Assembly (NCBI GenBank): GCA_014360855.1
Contig: JACIWP010000085.1
Coordinates: forward strand, 1 to 11,423
Direction: 5' to 3'
DNA length: 11,423 bases
Source of the DNA: Anaerolineae bacterium
GTDB taxonomy: Bacteria; Chloroflexota; Anaerolineae; JACIWP01
Part shown: one piece after another, positions 1-8,597 of the stretch
How the letters are laid out: every line of letters begins with the position of its first letter
Numbering within the stretch: the first letter of the stretch is position 1
Program-made: the position numbers and the translations under genes
Notes under the pieces: model-generated
The model's database searches: none
The model's input: only the letters and a program-made list of their open reading frames with translations
What the model was told of the DNA's origin: nothing

Positions 1-761
1 AGATGAGCCCGGCGCCGGGCGGGCATCATATCGAGGACCTGCACCGCGCCGGCGGCATCCAGGGGGTCATGCGCCGGCTGGCGGAACAAGGCGTGCTCGA
101 CACCACATGCATGACCGTCACGGGCCAGCGCGTGGCGGAGAACCTGCAGAACGCCCGGGTCTGGGATGACTCGGTCATTCGCCCGCTGGACAACCCCTAT
201 TCGGCCTCCGGCGGCCTGCGCATCCTGTTCGGCTCCCTCGCCCCGGAGGGGAGCGTCATCAAGAAAGCGGCGGTGGCCGCCGGCGGGGCAGTCTACCGCG
301 GGCCGGCGCGCGTGTTCAACTCCGAGGAGGAGGCTACCCAGGCCATCCTGCGACGGGAATTTCGCGCCGGCGATGTCATCGTGATCCGCTATGAGGGCCC
401 CAAGGGCGGCCCCGGCATGCGCGAGATGCTGACCGCCACTTCGGCCCTGTCCGGCATGGGCATGGATGGGGATATTGCCCTCATCACAGACGGCCGCTTC
501 TCCGGCGCCTCGCGCGGGCTGGTGATCGGCCATGTCTCGCCGGAGGCGGCCGCCGGCGGTCCCATTGCCCTGGTGGAAGATGGGGACATGATTACGATTG
601 ACCTGGACAATTACCGGGTGGACCTGGAAGTGGACGAGGAAACCCTGCGCCGGCGGGCGGAGCAACTGCCGGCGTGGCGCCCGCGTGTGGCGGAGGGCTA
701 CCTGCGGCGCTACGCGGAATATGTGACTTCCGCCAGCACCGGCGCTGTCTTCCGCATGTGA
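1..761 (+). CDS. ilvD: Dihydroxy-acid dehydratase, C-terminal part (5' end cut by window edge)
   Basis: IlvD removes water from 2,3-dihydroxy-isovalerate and 2,3-dihydroxy-3-methylvalerate to give the 2-oxo acids of valine and isoleucine; it is a cytoplasmic Fe-S enzyme. About 250 C-terminal residues are visible, in frame from base 3. Recognisable family blocks, in order, are SPAPGGHHIEDLHRAGGI, VTGQRVAENL, RPLDNPYSASGGL, RYEGPKGGPGMREML, and ITDGRFSGASRG followed by HVSPEAAAGGPIALVEDGD. The serine in GRFSGA (about position 502) is the residue proposed as catalytic base in the IlvD/Edd family. The N-terminal half, with the Fe-S cysteines, lies outside the window. The stop TGA is 759-761, and ilvB begins 38 nt later, so the two are probably co-transcribed. 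The related Edd (phosphogluconate dehydratase) is unlikely given the ilv neighbours. Confidence 0.96.
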   Translation, partial: MSPAPGGHHIEDLHRAGGIQGVMRRLAEQGVLDTTCMTVTGQRVAENLQNARVWDDSVIRPLDNPYSASGGLRILFGSLAPEGSVIKKAAVAAGGAVYRGPARVFNSEEEATQAILRREFRAGDVIVIRYEGPKGGPGMREMLTATSALSGMGMDGDIALITDGRFSGASRGLVIGHVSPEAAAGGPIALVEDGDMITIDLDNYRVDLEVDEETLRRRAEQLPAWRPRVAEGYLRRYAEYVTSASTGAVFRM

Positions 762-799
762 ATGCACCCCGAACCCGTATGGGAGAAGAGGAGGAAAGC

Positions 800-2491
800 A
801 TGAAATTAACTGGCGCGCAAATCGTGTGTGAGGCTCTGGTGCGAGAAGGCGTGGATGTGGTCTTCGGATATCCGGGCGGGTCAGTCATCAAACTCTACGA
901 CACCCTGATCGACTATCCCATCCACCACGTGCTGGTGCGGCATGAGCAGGCCGCCGCGCATGCCGCCGACGGTTATGCCCGCGCTTCCGGCAAAGTCGGC
1001 GTTTGCATTGCCACCTCCGGTCCCGGCGCCACCAACCTGGTGACCGGCATCGCTACGGCATATATGGACTCCTCCCCCATCGTGGCCATCACCGGCCAGG
1101 TCTCCACCAACTTGCTGGGGCGGGACGCCTTTCAGGAGGTGGACATCACCGGCATCACCATGCCCATCACTAAGCACAGCTATCTGGTGACCGATGTGCG
1201 GGAACTGCCGCATGTGATGAAAGAGGCGTTCTACATCGCCCGCTCCGGCCGGCCCGGCCCCGTGCTCATTGACATTCCCAAGGATGTGCAGGCCGCCGAG
1301 ACCGAGTTCGACTATCCTGACGAGATCAAACTGCCGGGCTATGAGCCGCCGCTGGAGGGGGATGAGGACCTGATTCAGAAGATGGCGGACATGATCAATG
1401 CCGCCGAGCGGCCGCTCATCCTGGCCGGCCACGGCGTCATCCTCTCCGGAGCCGAGGACGAACTGCTCGCCCTGGCCGAGCGGGGCAATTTCCCGGTGGC
1501 CACCACCCTGCTGGGCATCAGTGCCATCCCGGAGACCCACCGCCTGGCCCTGGGAATGGTCGGCATGCACGGCCATAAGTATGCCAACCAGGCCATTCAG
1601 CGCTGTGACCTGCTGATCGTGTTGGGCGCCCGCTTCTCCGACCGCGTCACCGGCAAGGTGGCGACCTTTGCACCCAATGCCAAGATCATCCATGTGGACA
1701 TTGATCCGGCGGAGATCGGCAAGAATGTGGAGCCGGACCTGGCCATCGTGGGGGATGTGAAGCGGGTACTGCGGGCGTTGATCCCGCTGGTCCAGCCGCG
1801 GCTGTGCGTGGAATGGATCACGGACCTGCTCCGCAGCAGACAGCAGTATCAGGACCCGCAGGCCTTCCAACCCAAGAACGGCCGGCTCACTTCCCCCATG
1901 GTCATCCGTGAGATATGGCGCGCCACCGGCGGCCAGGCCATCATGGTCAGCGATGTGGGCCAGAACCAGATGTGGGAGGCGCAGTACTACTTCCATGACC
2001 GCCGGCGCGGCCTCATCACCTCCGGCGGCCTGGGCACCATGGGCTTTGCCCTGCCGGCGGCCATGGGCGTGCAGGCGGCGCATCCCGACGCCGTCGTCTG
2101 GGCCACTGTGGGCGACGGCGGCTTCCAGATGACCATCCAGGAACTGGCCACCATCGTGCAGGAGAAATATCCCATCAAAATCGCCATACTCAACAACGGC
2201 TATCTCGGCATGGTGCGCCAGTGGCAGCAGTTGTTCTTCGAGCGCCGCTACGCCTTCACGCCCATCAGCAGTCCGGACTATCTGAAGCTGGCCGAGGCCT
2301 ACGGCATCCCCGCCAAGCGGGTGACAACCCCGGCGGACCTGCGCAGTTCGGTGGAAGAAGCCCTGCGCATCCCCGGCCCGGTGGTCCTGGAGTTCCTGGT
2401 GGAACGCGAGGACAACGTGTACCCGATGGTGCCGGCCGGCGCCAGCATCTCGGAGATGATCGAGCGCCATATGGTGGAGGAGGGTGCGTGA
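800..2491 (+). CDS. ilvB: Acetolactate synthase large (catalytic) subunit
   Basis: IlvB is the ThDP/FAD-dependent acetohydroxyacid synthase catalytic subunit. It condenses two pyruvates to 2-acetolactate, or pyruvate plus 2-oxobutyrate to 2-aceto-2-hydroxybutyrate. It is 563 residues long, normal for the family. The N-terminal pyrimidine-binding domain contains GYPGG and RHEQAAAHAADGYARASG, with the ThDP-activating glutamate E49. A central FAD/TPP-middle domain spans roughly 190-330. The C-terminal domain has the ThDP/Mg motif GDG (438-440) running to NN (465-466). The reading frame is open back to 674, but ATG 800 is chosen because GAGGAGG (788-794) sits 5 nt before it and the protein then begins with the usual MKLTGAQIV family start. 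The stop TGATG overlaps the ilvN start by one base, which implies translational coupling with the regulatory subunit. Confidence 0.98.
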   Translation: MKLTGAQIVCEALVREGVDVVFGYPGGSVIKLYDTLIDYPIHHVLVRHEQAAAHAADGYARASGKVGVCIATSGPGATNLVTGIATAYMDSSPIVAITGQVSTNLLGRDAFQEVDITGITMPITKHSYLVTDVRELPHVMKEAFYIARSGRPGPVLIDIPKDVQAAETEFDYPDEIKLPGYEPPLEGDEDLIQKMADMINAAERPLILAGHGVILSGAEDELLALAERGNFPVATTLLGISAIPETHRLALGMVGMHGHKYANQAIQRCDLLIVLGARFSDRVTGKVATFAPNAKIIHVDIDPAEIGKNVEPDLAIVGDVKRVLRALIPLVQPRLCVEWITDLLRSRQQYQDPQAFQPKNGRLTSPMVIREIWRATGGQAIMVSDVGQNQMWEAQYYFHDRRRGLITSGGLGTMGFALPAAMGVQAAHPDAVVWATVGDGGFQMTIQELATIVQEKYPIKIAILNNGYLGMVRQWQQLFFERRYAFTPISSPDYLKLAEAYGIPAKRVTTPADLRSSVEEALRIPGPVVLEFLVEREDNVYPMVPAGASISEMIERHMVEEGA

Positions 2492-3021
2492 TGAAGACCA
2501 CCAAGACCATCATCGCCTGGATGGAGGACCGGCCGGGCGTGTTGGCGCGGGTGGCCAGCATGATCCGCCGGCGCAACTATAACGTCGTCAGCCTGGCGGT
2601 CGCCCCTACGGAGACGCCGGCCATCTCCCGCATGACCGCCGTCCTGGAATGCGATGCCAGCCAGGAAAAGCTGGTCGGCATGCAACTGCGCAAGCTGGTC
2701 AACGTCACCAACGTCGTCACAGACCTGACCCCCGACAAGGCCATCTTCCGCGAGCTGGCGCTCATCAAGGTCAATGCCGATGCCTCCAAGCGCTCGGAGG
2801 TGATTCACCTGGCCGAGGTGTTCCGCGGCCAGGTGGTGGATGTCGGGCCGCAGACCCTGACCATCGAGGCCACCGGCACCCAGGACAAGATCGACAGCCT
2901 GATCGAGCTGTTACAGCCCTTCGGCGTGCGGGAAGTGGCGCGCACCGGCCCGGTGGCCATGCTGCGCGGCACCGCCAATGGGCGGGGCATCTCTGGCAAC
3001 GGCCGTAAGGCAGAGGAGTAA
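2491..3021 (+). CDS. ilvN: Acetolactate synthase small (regulatory) subunit
   Basis: This 176-residue regulatory subunit binds IlvB, stimulates it and gives valine feedback inhibition. An N-terminal ACT domain (about 5-78) carries DRPGVLARV, RRRNYNVVSLAVAPTE and ISRMT. The residues equivalent to E. coli IlvH G14 and N29, both in the valine site, are conserved as G16 and N31, so feedback control is expected. The C-terminal domain (about 84-160) has IFRELALIKV, FRGQVVDVG and GVREVARTGPVAMLRG. Start ATG 2491 shares a base with the ilvB stop; GGAGGAGGG (2475-2483) is the ribosome site. An in-frame GTG at 2488 is an alternative start but is less likely. A short basic tail (last ~15 residues) extends past the conserved end. 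ilvC follows after 50 nt. Confidence 0.97.
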   Translation: MKTTKTIIAWMEDRPGVLARVASMIRRRNYNVVSLAVAPTETPAISRMTAVLECDASQEKLVGMQLRKLVNVTNVVTDLTPDKAIFRELALIKVNADASKRSEVIHLAEVFRGQVVDVGPQTLTIEATGTQDKIDSLIELLQPFGVREVARTGPVAMLRGTANGRGISGNGRKAEE

Positions 3022-3071
3022 GCCTTTCCATATCTCATCAAACCCATCACAACGCAGAAGGAGAAAGAACG

Positions 3072-4085
<1,014 letters not shown>

Positions 4086-4151
4086 GGGTCGGGGGCCCTC
4101 CCCCATTTCGCACACATCATTCAGGCACGAACGGAAAGGAAGGGATACACC

Positions 4152-5078
4152 ATGGCGTTCCGGTCTGACTATATCTGGTTCAACGGCGAATTCGTCCCCT
4201 GGGACGAGGCCAAGGTGCACGTGGGGGTGCACGCGCTCCACTACGGTACCAGCGTCTTCGAAGGCATCCGCGCCTACAAGACAGTGAAGGGCACGGCGGT
4301 CTTCTGCCTGCCACAGCATGTGCGCCGGCTGTTCAACTCCGCCAAGGTCCTGCGCATGCCCATCCCCTACACCGAAGAGCAAATCGCGCAGGCTATCCTG
4401 GACACGGTGGCGAAAAACCGCCATGAGGCGTGTTACATCCGGCCGCTGGTCTTCCGCGGCATGGAGCGCCTGGGGGTGGACGGACGGGCCTGCCCGGTGG
4501 AGGTGGTCATCATGACCTGGGAATGGGGCGCCTACCTGGGTCCGGAGGCGCTGGAGCAGGGTGTGGACGCCGGCGTGAGCTCCTGGCGCCGTATGGCCCC
4601 CGGCACCCTGGCGGCCAACTGCAAGATCGGCGGCCAGTACGTCAACTCCCAGTTTGTCACCATGGAGGCCAAGGACCGCGGCTTCGCCGAGGGCATCGCG
4701 CTGGACATCAACGGCTACGTCTCCGAGGGGAGCGGCGAGAATATCTTCCTGGTCTACAACAGCACCATCCAGACGCCGCCGCTGGCCGCCTCTATCCTCG
4801 AGGGCATCACCCGCCAGTGCGTCATCACCCTGGCCCGCGACATGGGCTATACCGTTGAGGAGGCCATGATCCCGCGGGAGCGGCTCTACGTGGCCGATGA
4901 GGCGTTCTTCACCGGCACAGCGGCCGAGATCACGCCCATTCGCTCCATCGACGGTATCCCGGTGGGGAGCGGCCGGCGCGGCCCCATCACCGCCAAACTA
5001 CAGGAGCGCTTCTTCGCCATCACATCCGGTAAGGAGGAGGATCGCTGGGGATGGCTCACCTACGTCCCCAAAACGTGA
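4152..5078 (+). CDS. ilvE: Branched-chain amino acid aminotransferase
   Basis: IlvE is a PLP fold-type IV aminotransferase that swaps the amino group between glutamate and the 2-oxo acids of valine, isoleucine and leucine. It has 308 residues, as in E. coli IlvE. Visible blocks are IWFNGEFVPWDEAKVHVGVHALHYGTSVFEG (start of the fold), RPLVFRG, the PLP lysine K158 in ANCKIGGQYVNS, and DINGYVSEGSGENIF with E192 in the place of the glutamate that contacts the PLP ring nitrogen. These are followed by LEGITRQ, FFTGTAAEITPIRSIDG and the C-terminal EEDRWGWL. Group IV relatives (D-amino-acid transaminase, aminodeoxychorismate lyase) are excluded by this set and by the context. The ribosome site is GGAAAGGAAGG before ATG 4152. 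ilvE sits between the ilv and leu halves of the operon and serves both. Confidence 0.97.
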   Translation: MAFRSDYIWFNGEFVPWDEAKVHVGVHALHYGTSVFEGIRAYKTVKGTAVFCLPQHVRRLFNSAKVLRMPIPYTEEQIAQAILDTVAKNRHEACYIRPLVFRGMERLGVDGRACPVEVVIMTWEWGAYLGPEALEQGVDAGVSSWRRMAPGTLAANCKIGGQYVNSQFVTMEAKDRGFAEGIALDINGYVSEGSGENIFLVYNSTIQTPPLAASILEGITRQCVITLARDMGYTVEEAMIPRERLYVADEAFFTGTAAEITPIRSIDGIPVGSGRRGPITAKLQERFFAITSGKEEDRWGWLTYVPKT

Positions 5079-5085
5079 GGAGATA

Positions 5086-5124
5086 ATGCCGAAAAGACGG
5101 CTTGAAAAGGAGGTAGGAGCATGA
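5086..5124 (+). CDS. Possible 12-codon upstream ORF coupled to leuA
   Basis: Right after the ilvE stop, GAGGAG (5077-5082) precedes ATG 5086 by 3 nt. This opens a 12-codon frame, MPKRRLEKEVGA, whose stop TGA (5122-5124) overlaps the leuA ATG (5121-5123) as ATGA. It is basic (two Arg, three Lys or Arg pairs with Glu) and has one Leu codon, so it does not look like a leucine-sensing leader. The leuA Shine-Dalgarno lies inside it. It may couple leuA translation to ilvE, or be a chance ORF. The 3-nt SD spacing is short, which lowers confidence. Confidence 0.25.
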   Translation: MPKRRLEKEVGA

Positions 5125-6800
5125 CGGAACGTATCATGATCTTTGACACCACGTTGCGAGACGGTGAGCAATCGCCGGGCGCGGCCATGGGCGTCACCGA
5201 GAAGCTGGAAGTGGCCAAGATGCTGGAGCAGTTGGGGGTGGATATCATCGAGGCCGGCTTCCCCATCTCGTCGCCCGGGGATTTCCAGGCGGTGCAGACC
5301 ATCGCCAAGGAGATCAAGAACTGTGTCATCTGCGCGCTGACCCGTGCCCGCACCGAGGACATTGATGTCGCCGCCGCCGCCCTCGCCAAGGCACAGCGGC
5401 CGCGCATTCACACCGGCCTGGGCGTCTCCGACATTCACCTGAAGTACAAGCTCCACATGAGCCGCGAGGAGGCGCTGGAGGCCGGCGTGCGCGCCGTGAA
5501 GTACGCCAAGCGCTTCGTCGAGGACGTGCAGTATTACGTGGAGGATGCCGGCCGTGCTGACCCCGAATACCTGTTCCAGGTGCTGGAAGCGGTCATTGAT
5601 GCCGGCGCCACAGTGGTTAACATCCCCGACACCACCGGCTACACCACGCCCGAGGAGTGGGGCGGCCTCATCCGCGCCATCCGCGAGCGGGTGCCCAACA
5701 TCGACAAGGCCGTCATCTCGGTGCACTGCCACAATGACCTGGGCATGGCGACGGCCAACACGCTGGCCGGCATCCGCAACGGCGCCCGCCAGGTGGAGGT
5801 CACGGTTAACGGCATCGGCGAGCGCGCCGGCAATGCGTCGCTGGAAGAGGTCGTCATGGCCATCCACACCCGGCGCGACCTCTTCGACTTCACCACCGGC
5901 ATCAACACGAAGCTGATTTACCCCATCAGCCGGCTGGTGAGCGAACTGACCGGCTTCGTCATCCCGCCCAACAAGGCCATCGTGGGGAGCAACGCCTTCG
6001 CTCATTCCTCCGGCATCCACCAGGACGGCATGCTGAAGCACCGCAGTACGTATGAGATCATCAACCCGGAGGATATCGGCGTGCCGGTGTCCGAGATCGT
6101 GCTGTCGGCTCGTTCTGGCCGGCATGCCCTGCGCCACCGCCTGCAGGAGCTGGGCTACACCCTCAGCGAGCAGGAGTTTGAGCGCGTCTACCAGCGCTTC
6201 CTCGAAGTGGCGGACAAGAAGCCGGTGGTGGATGACCGCGACCTGGAGGCCATCGTCTCCGGCGAGACCTGGCCCTTCATGTTCGAGACCTACGAGCTGA
6301 CCCGCCTGCAGGTGGTCTGCGGCACCAACGTCATGCCCACCGCCACCGTCTGCCTGCAGAGCGTGGACGGCAAGGAGATCTGCCATACGGCCACCGGCGT
6401 CGGTCCCATCGATGCCACCTACAAGGCTATTGACGCCATCGTCGGTGAAAAGGTCGAGCTGGTGGAGTTCACCGTGCAGGCCATCACCGAAGGCATTGAC
6501 GCCATGGGCAAGGTAACCACCCGCATCAAGGCCGAACTGCCGGTGAACGGCGGAGACGAGAAGGTCACCCGCTACTTCATGGGGCGGGGCGCGGATCTGG
6601 ACATCGTGACGGCCAGCGCCAAGGCCTATCTCTTCGCCCTGAACCGCATGCTGGCGGCCAAACAGCAGACCCGCAATGCCCGCAAAGAGGCCGCCGAGCA
6701 GATCAAGCAGACGCTGGACCAGATGCAGGCCACCCACGGCAGTGCCCATGTCAACGATTACTGGGGCATTGGCGTGATGCGGGAGGAGGAGCTGAAATAG
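5121..6800 (+). CDS. leuA: 2-Isopropylmalate synthase
   Basis: LeuA condenses 2-oxoisovalerate with acetyl-CoA, the committed step to leucine. The N-terminal DRE-TIM barrel opens with FDTTLRDGEQSPGA (R13, D14), and metal ligands H202 and H204 lie in SVHCHNDLG. The second family signature NGIGERAGN spans 230-238. The linker includes SSGIHQDGMLKH. The C-terminal LeuA regulatory domain (about 390-520) has TATVCLQSVDGKE, GVGPIDATYKAID and ITEGIDAMGKV, so leucine feedback is expected. At 559 residues it is about 40 longer than many bacterial LeuA proteins. The extra tail after LFALNRMLAAK is charged and probably helical. AAGGAGG (5107-5113) sits 7 nt before ATG. leuC begins 3 nt after the stop. 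Citramalate synthase (CimA) is possible in principle, but the position among leuCDB argues for leucine. Confidence 0.95.
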   Translation: MTERIMIFDTTLRDGEQSPGAAMGVTEKLEVAKMLEQLGVDIIEAGFPISSPGDFQAVQTIAKEIKNCVICALTRARTEDIDVAAAALAKAQRPRIHTGLGVSDIHLKYKLHMSREEALEAGVRAVKYAKRFVEDVQYYVEDAGRADPEYLFQVLEAVIDAGATVVNIPDTTGYTTPEEWGGLIRAIRERVPNIDKAVISVHCHNDLGMATANTLAGIRNGARQVEVTVNGIGERAGNASLEEVVMAIHTRRDLFDFTTGINTKLIYPISRLVSELTGFVIPPNKAIVGSNAFAHSSGIHQDGMLKHRSTYEIINPEDIGVPVSEIVLSARSGRHALRHRLQELGYTLSEQEFERVYQRFLEVADKKPVVDDRDLEAIVSGETWPFMFETYELTRLQVVCGTNVMPTATVCLQSVDGKEICHTATGVGPIDATYKAIDAIVGEKVELVEFTVQAITEGIDAMGKVTTRIKAELPVNGGDEKVTRYFMGRGADLDIVTASAKAYLFALNRMLAAKQQTRNARKEAAEQIKQTLDQMQATHGSAHVNDYWGIGVMREEELK

Positions 6801-6803
6801 GCT

Positions 6804-8075
6804 ATGGGCATGACACTCGCTGAAGCTATCCTCGCCGCCCATGTGGGTGCCCCGGTGCATCCTGGCCAGTTGATCGACGTCCCGGTGGATCTGGTGTTGG
6901 CCAACGATATCACAGCGCCGATCGCTATCCGGGAATTTGAGAAAATCGGGGTGGGGAAGGTGTTTGACCGGGACAAGGTGGTCCTGGTCCCCGATCATTT
7001 CACCCCCAATAAGGATATCCCCTCCGCGGAGCAGTGCCAGCAGGTGCGGCTGTTCGCCCGCCGGCAAGAGCTGACCCATTACTTCGAGGTCGGCCGGCTG
7101 GGCATCGAGCACGTCCTGCTCCCCGAGCAGGGCCTGGTGGTGCCGGGCGACGTGGTGGTGGGGGCGGACTCCCACACCTGCACCTACGGCGCGCTGGGCG
7201 CCTTCGCCACCGGCATGGGCTCCACCGATATCGCCGTGGCCATGGCCACCGGCCGCATCTGGATGAAGGTACCGCCCACCTTCCGCTTCATCTACCGCGG
7301 GGAGCGCCGGCCCTGGGTCGGCGGGAAAGACCTCATCCTCTACACTATCGGCAAGATCGGTGTGGACGGCGCCCGTTATATGGCGATGGAATTCGCCGGC
7401 CCAGCCATCGAGTCCCTGCCCATGGATGACCGCTTCACCATGAGCAACATGGCCATCGAGGCCGGCGGCAAGGCCGGCCTCATCGCCGTGGACGAGGTCA
7501 CGCGCGCCTATCTGGCAGAGCATGCCCGCCGGCCGTACCGCGAATTCCGCTCTGACCCCGACGCGGTCTTCGCCGAAACGCTGGAGATTGACGTCAGTGA
7601 GATCGAACCGCAGGTCGCCTTCCCGCATCTGCCCAGCAACACCCGGCCCATCAGCCAAGTGGGGGACATCCCCATTGACCAGGTGGTCATCGGGAGCTGT
7701 ACCAACGGGCGCATCGGGGATATGCGCCTGGCGGCGGAAATCCTGCGCGGCCGCTCCGTCCACCCGAACGTCCGCTGTATCGTCATTCCCGGCTCGCAGG
7801 AGGTGATGCGGCAGATGATCCGCGAGGGGCTGGCGGAGGTCTTCCTGGATGCCGGCGCGGCCATCAGCACCCCAACCTGCGGGCCGTGCCTGGGTGGGCA
7901 TATGGGCATCCTGGCCGCCGGCGAACGCTGTGTCTCCACCACCAACCGCAACTTCATCGGGCGCATGGGCCACCGCACCAGCGAGGTCTACCTGGCCGGC
8001 CCGGCGGTCGCCGCCGCCAGCGCGGTGCTGGGGCGCATCGCCGGCCCCGATGAACTGCCGGCACCCTGGGCATGA
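6804..8075 (+). CDS. leuC: 3-Isopropylmalate dehydratase large subunit (short type)
   Basis: LeuC binds the [4Fe-4S] cluster and with LeuD isomerises 2-isopropylmalate to 3-isopropylmalate. It has 423 residues, the short form shared with archaeal isopropylmalate/homoaconitate isomerases rather than the ~465-residue enterobacterial form. Aconitase-family blocks are DHFTPNKDIPSAEQC, GADSHTCTYGALGAFATGMGSTDIA, GSCTNGRIGDMR and STPTCGPCLGGHMG. The cluster cysteines are C299 (SCTNGR), C359 and C362 (CGPC). Two in-frame ATGs (6804 and 6810) are possible; 6804 is preferred because GGAGGAGGAG (6782-6791) is closer to it. Short-type enzymes can be broad and also serve citramalate or homoaconitate steps, so the substrate range is not fixed by sequence. 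The leu context makes isopropylmalate the main substrate. Confidence 0.95.
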   Translation: MGMTLAEAILAAHVGAPVHPGQLIDVPVDLVLANDITAPIAIREFEKIGVGKVFDRDKVVLVPDHFTPNKDIPSAEQCQQVRLFARRQELTHYFEVGRLGIEHVLLPEQGLVVPGDVVVGADSHTCTYGALGAFATGMGSTDIAVAMATGRIWMKVPPTFRFIYRGERRPWVGGKDLILYTIGKIGVDGARYMAMEFAGPAIESLPMDDRFTMSNMAIEAGGKAGLIAVDEVTRAYLAEHARRPYREFRSDPDAVFAETLEIDVSEIEPQVAFPHLPSNTRPISQVGDIPIDQVVIGSCTNGRIGDMRLAAEILRGRSVHPNVRCIVIPGSQEVMRQMIREGLAEVFLDAGAAISTPTCGPCLGGHMGILAAGERCVSTTNRNFIGRMGHRTSEVYLAGPAVAAASAVLGRIAGPDELPAPWA

Positions 8076-8093
8076 GAGGAGGTCGAGGCTATC

Positions 8094-8597
8094 ATGAAAC
8101 TCACCGGAAAGGCCTGGGTATTTGGCGACAACATCGACACCGACGTCATCATCCCGGCGCGCCGGCTGAACATGTCCACCGCAGAGGAGCTGGCCAAATA
8201 TGTGATGGAGGACCTGGACCCCAGCCTGGCGGGGAAGATCGAGCCTGGGGATATCTTTGTGGCCGGCAAGAACTTCGGATGCGGCTCGTCGCGCGAGCAC
8301 GCGCCGCTGGCATTGAAAGGCGCCGGCGTGGCCTGCGTCATCGCCGAGAGCTTCGCCCGCATCTTTTACCGCAACGCCATCAATATCGGGCTTCCCATCC
8401 TGGAATCGCCTGAGGCGGCGCGCCGCATCCGCCAGGGAGATCGGGTCACGGTGGACCTGAGCACCGGCATCATCACCGACGAGACAACCGGCGAGCAGTT
8501 CCAGTCGGAGCCGTATCCGGAATTCATCCTGCAAATCATCCGGGCCGGCGGCCTCATCGCCAAGACCCGCCAGGACCTGCTGGGAGGTGCCGCATGA
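8094..8597 (+). CDS. leuD: 3-Isopropylmalate dehydratase small subunit
   Basis: LeuD (167 residues) is the swivel-domain partner of LeuC and supplies substrate-recognition residues. It shows GDNIDTDVIIPARRLNM near the N-terminus, then GDIFVAGKNFGCGSSREHAPLALKG in two adjoining stretches and ESFARIFYRNAINIGLP, all hallmarks of the family. The loop after IIP (residues 22-29, ARRLNMST) decides substrate in this group and differs from the ARYLNT form I remember from other bacteria. AGGAGGT (8077-8083) lies 10 nt before ATG, next to the leuC stop. Its own stop overlaps the leuB start as ATGA (8594-8597), so leuD and leuB are translationally coupled. Confidence 0.95.
   Translation: MKLTGKAWVFGDNIDTDVIIPARRLNMSTAEELAKYVMEDLDPSLAGKIEPGDIFVAGKNFGCGSSREHAPLALKGAGVACVIAESFARIFYRNAINIGLPILESPEAARRIRQGDRVTVDLSTGIITDETTGEQFQSEPYPEFILQIIRAGGLIAKTRQDLLGGAA

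Noticed and set aside
674..799. Upstream extension of ilvB to an ATG at 674
   Set aside because: It would overlap the conserved end of ilvD, has no good ribosome site, and adds residues not found in acetolactate synthases. ATG 800 has a strong Shine-Dalgarno.
4086..4151. Terminator between ilvC and ilvE
   Set aside because: The hairpin there lacks a T-run and the genes on both sides belong to one pathway, so read-through is expected.
4998..8534. Open antisense frame of 1178 codons on the - strand across leuA, leuC and leuD
   Set aside because: It is in exact codon register with the three sense genes, which all share one frame. Its stops would need the rare sense codons TTA, CTA or TCA. The translation is His/Gly/Asp-rich without any family motif, so it is a shadow of GC-rich codon use. 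The same holds for - strand frames at 881-2470, 3177-4424 and 8366-9433.
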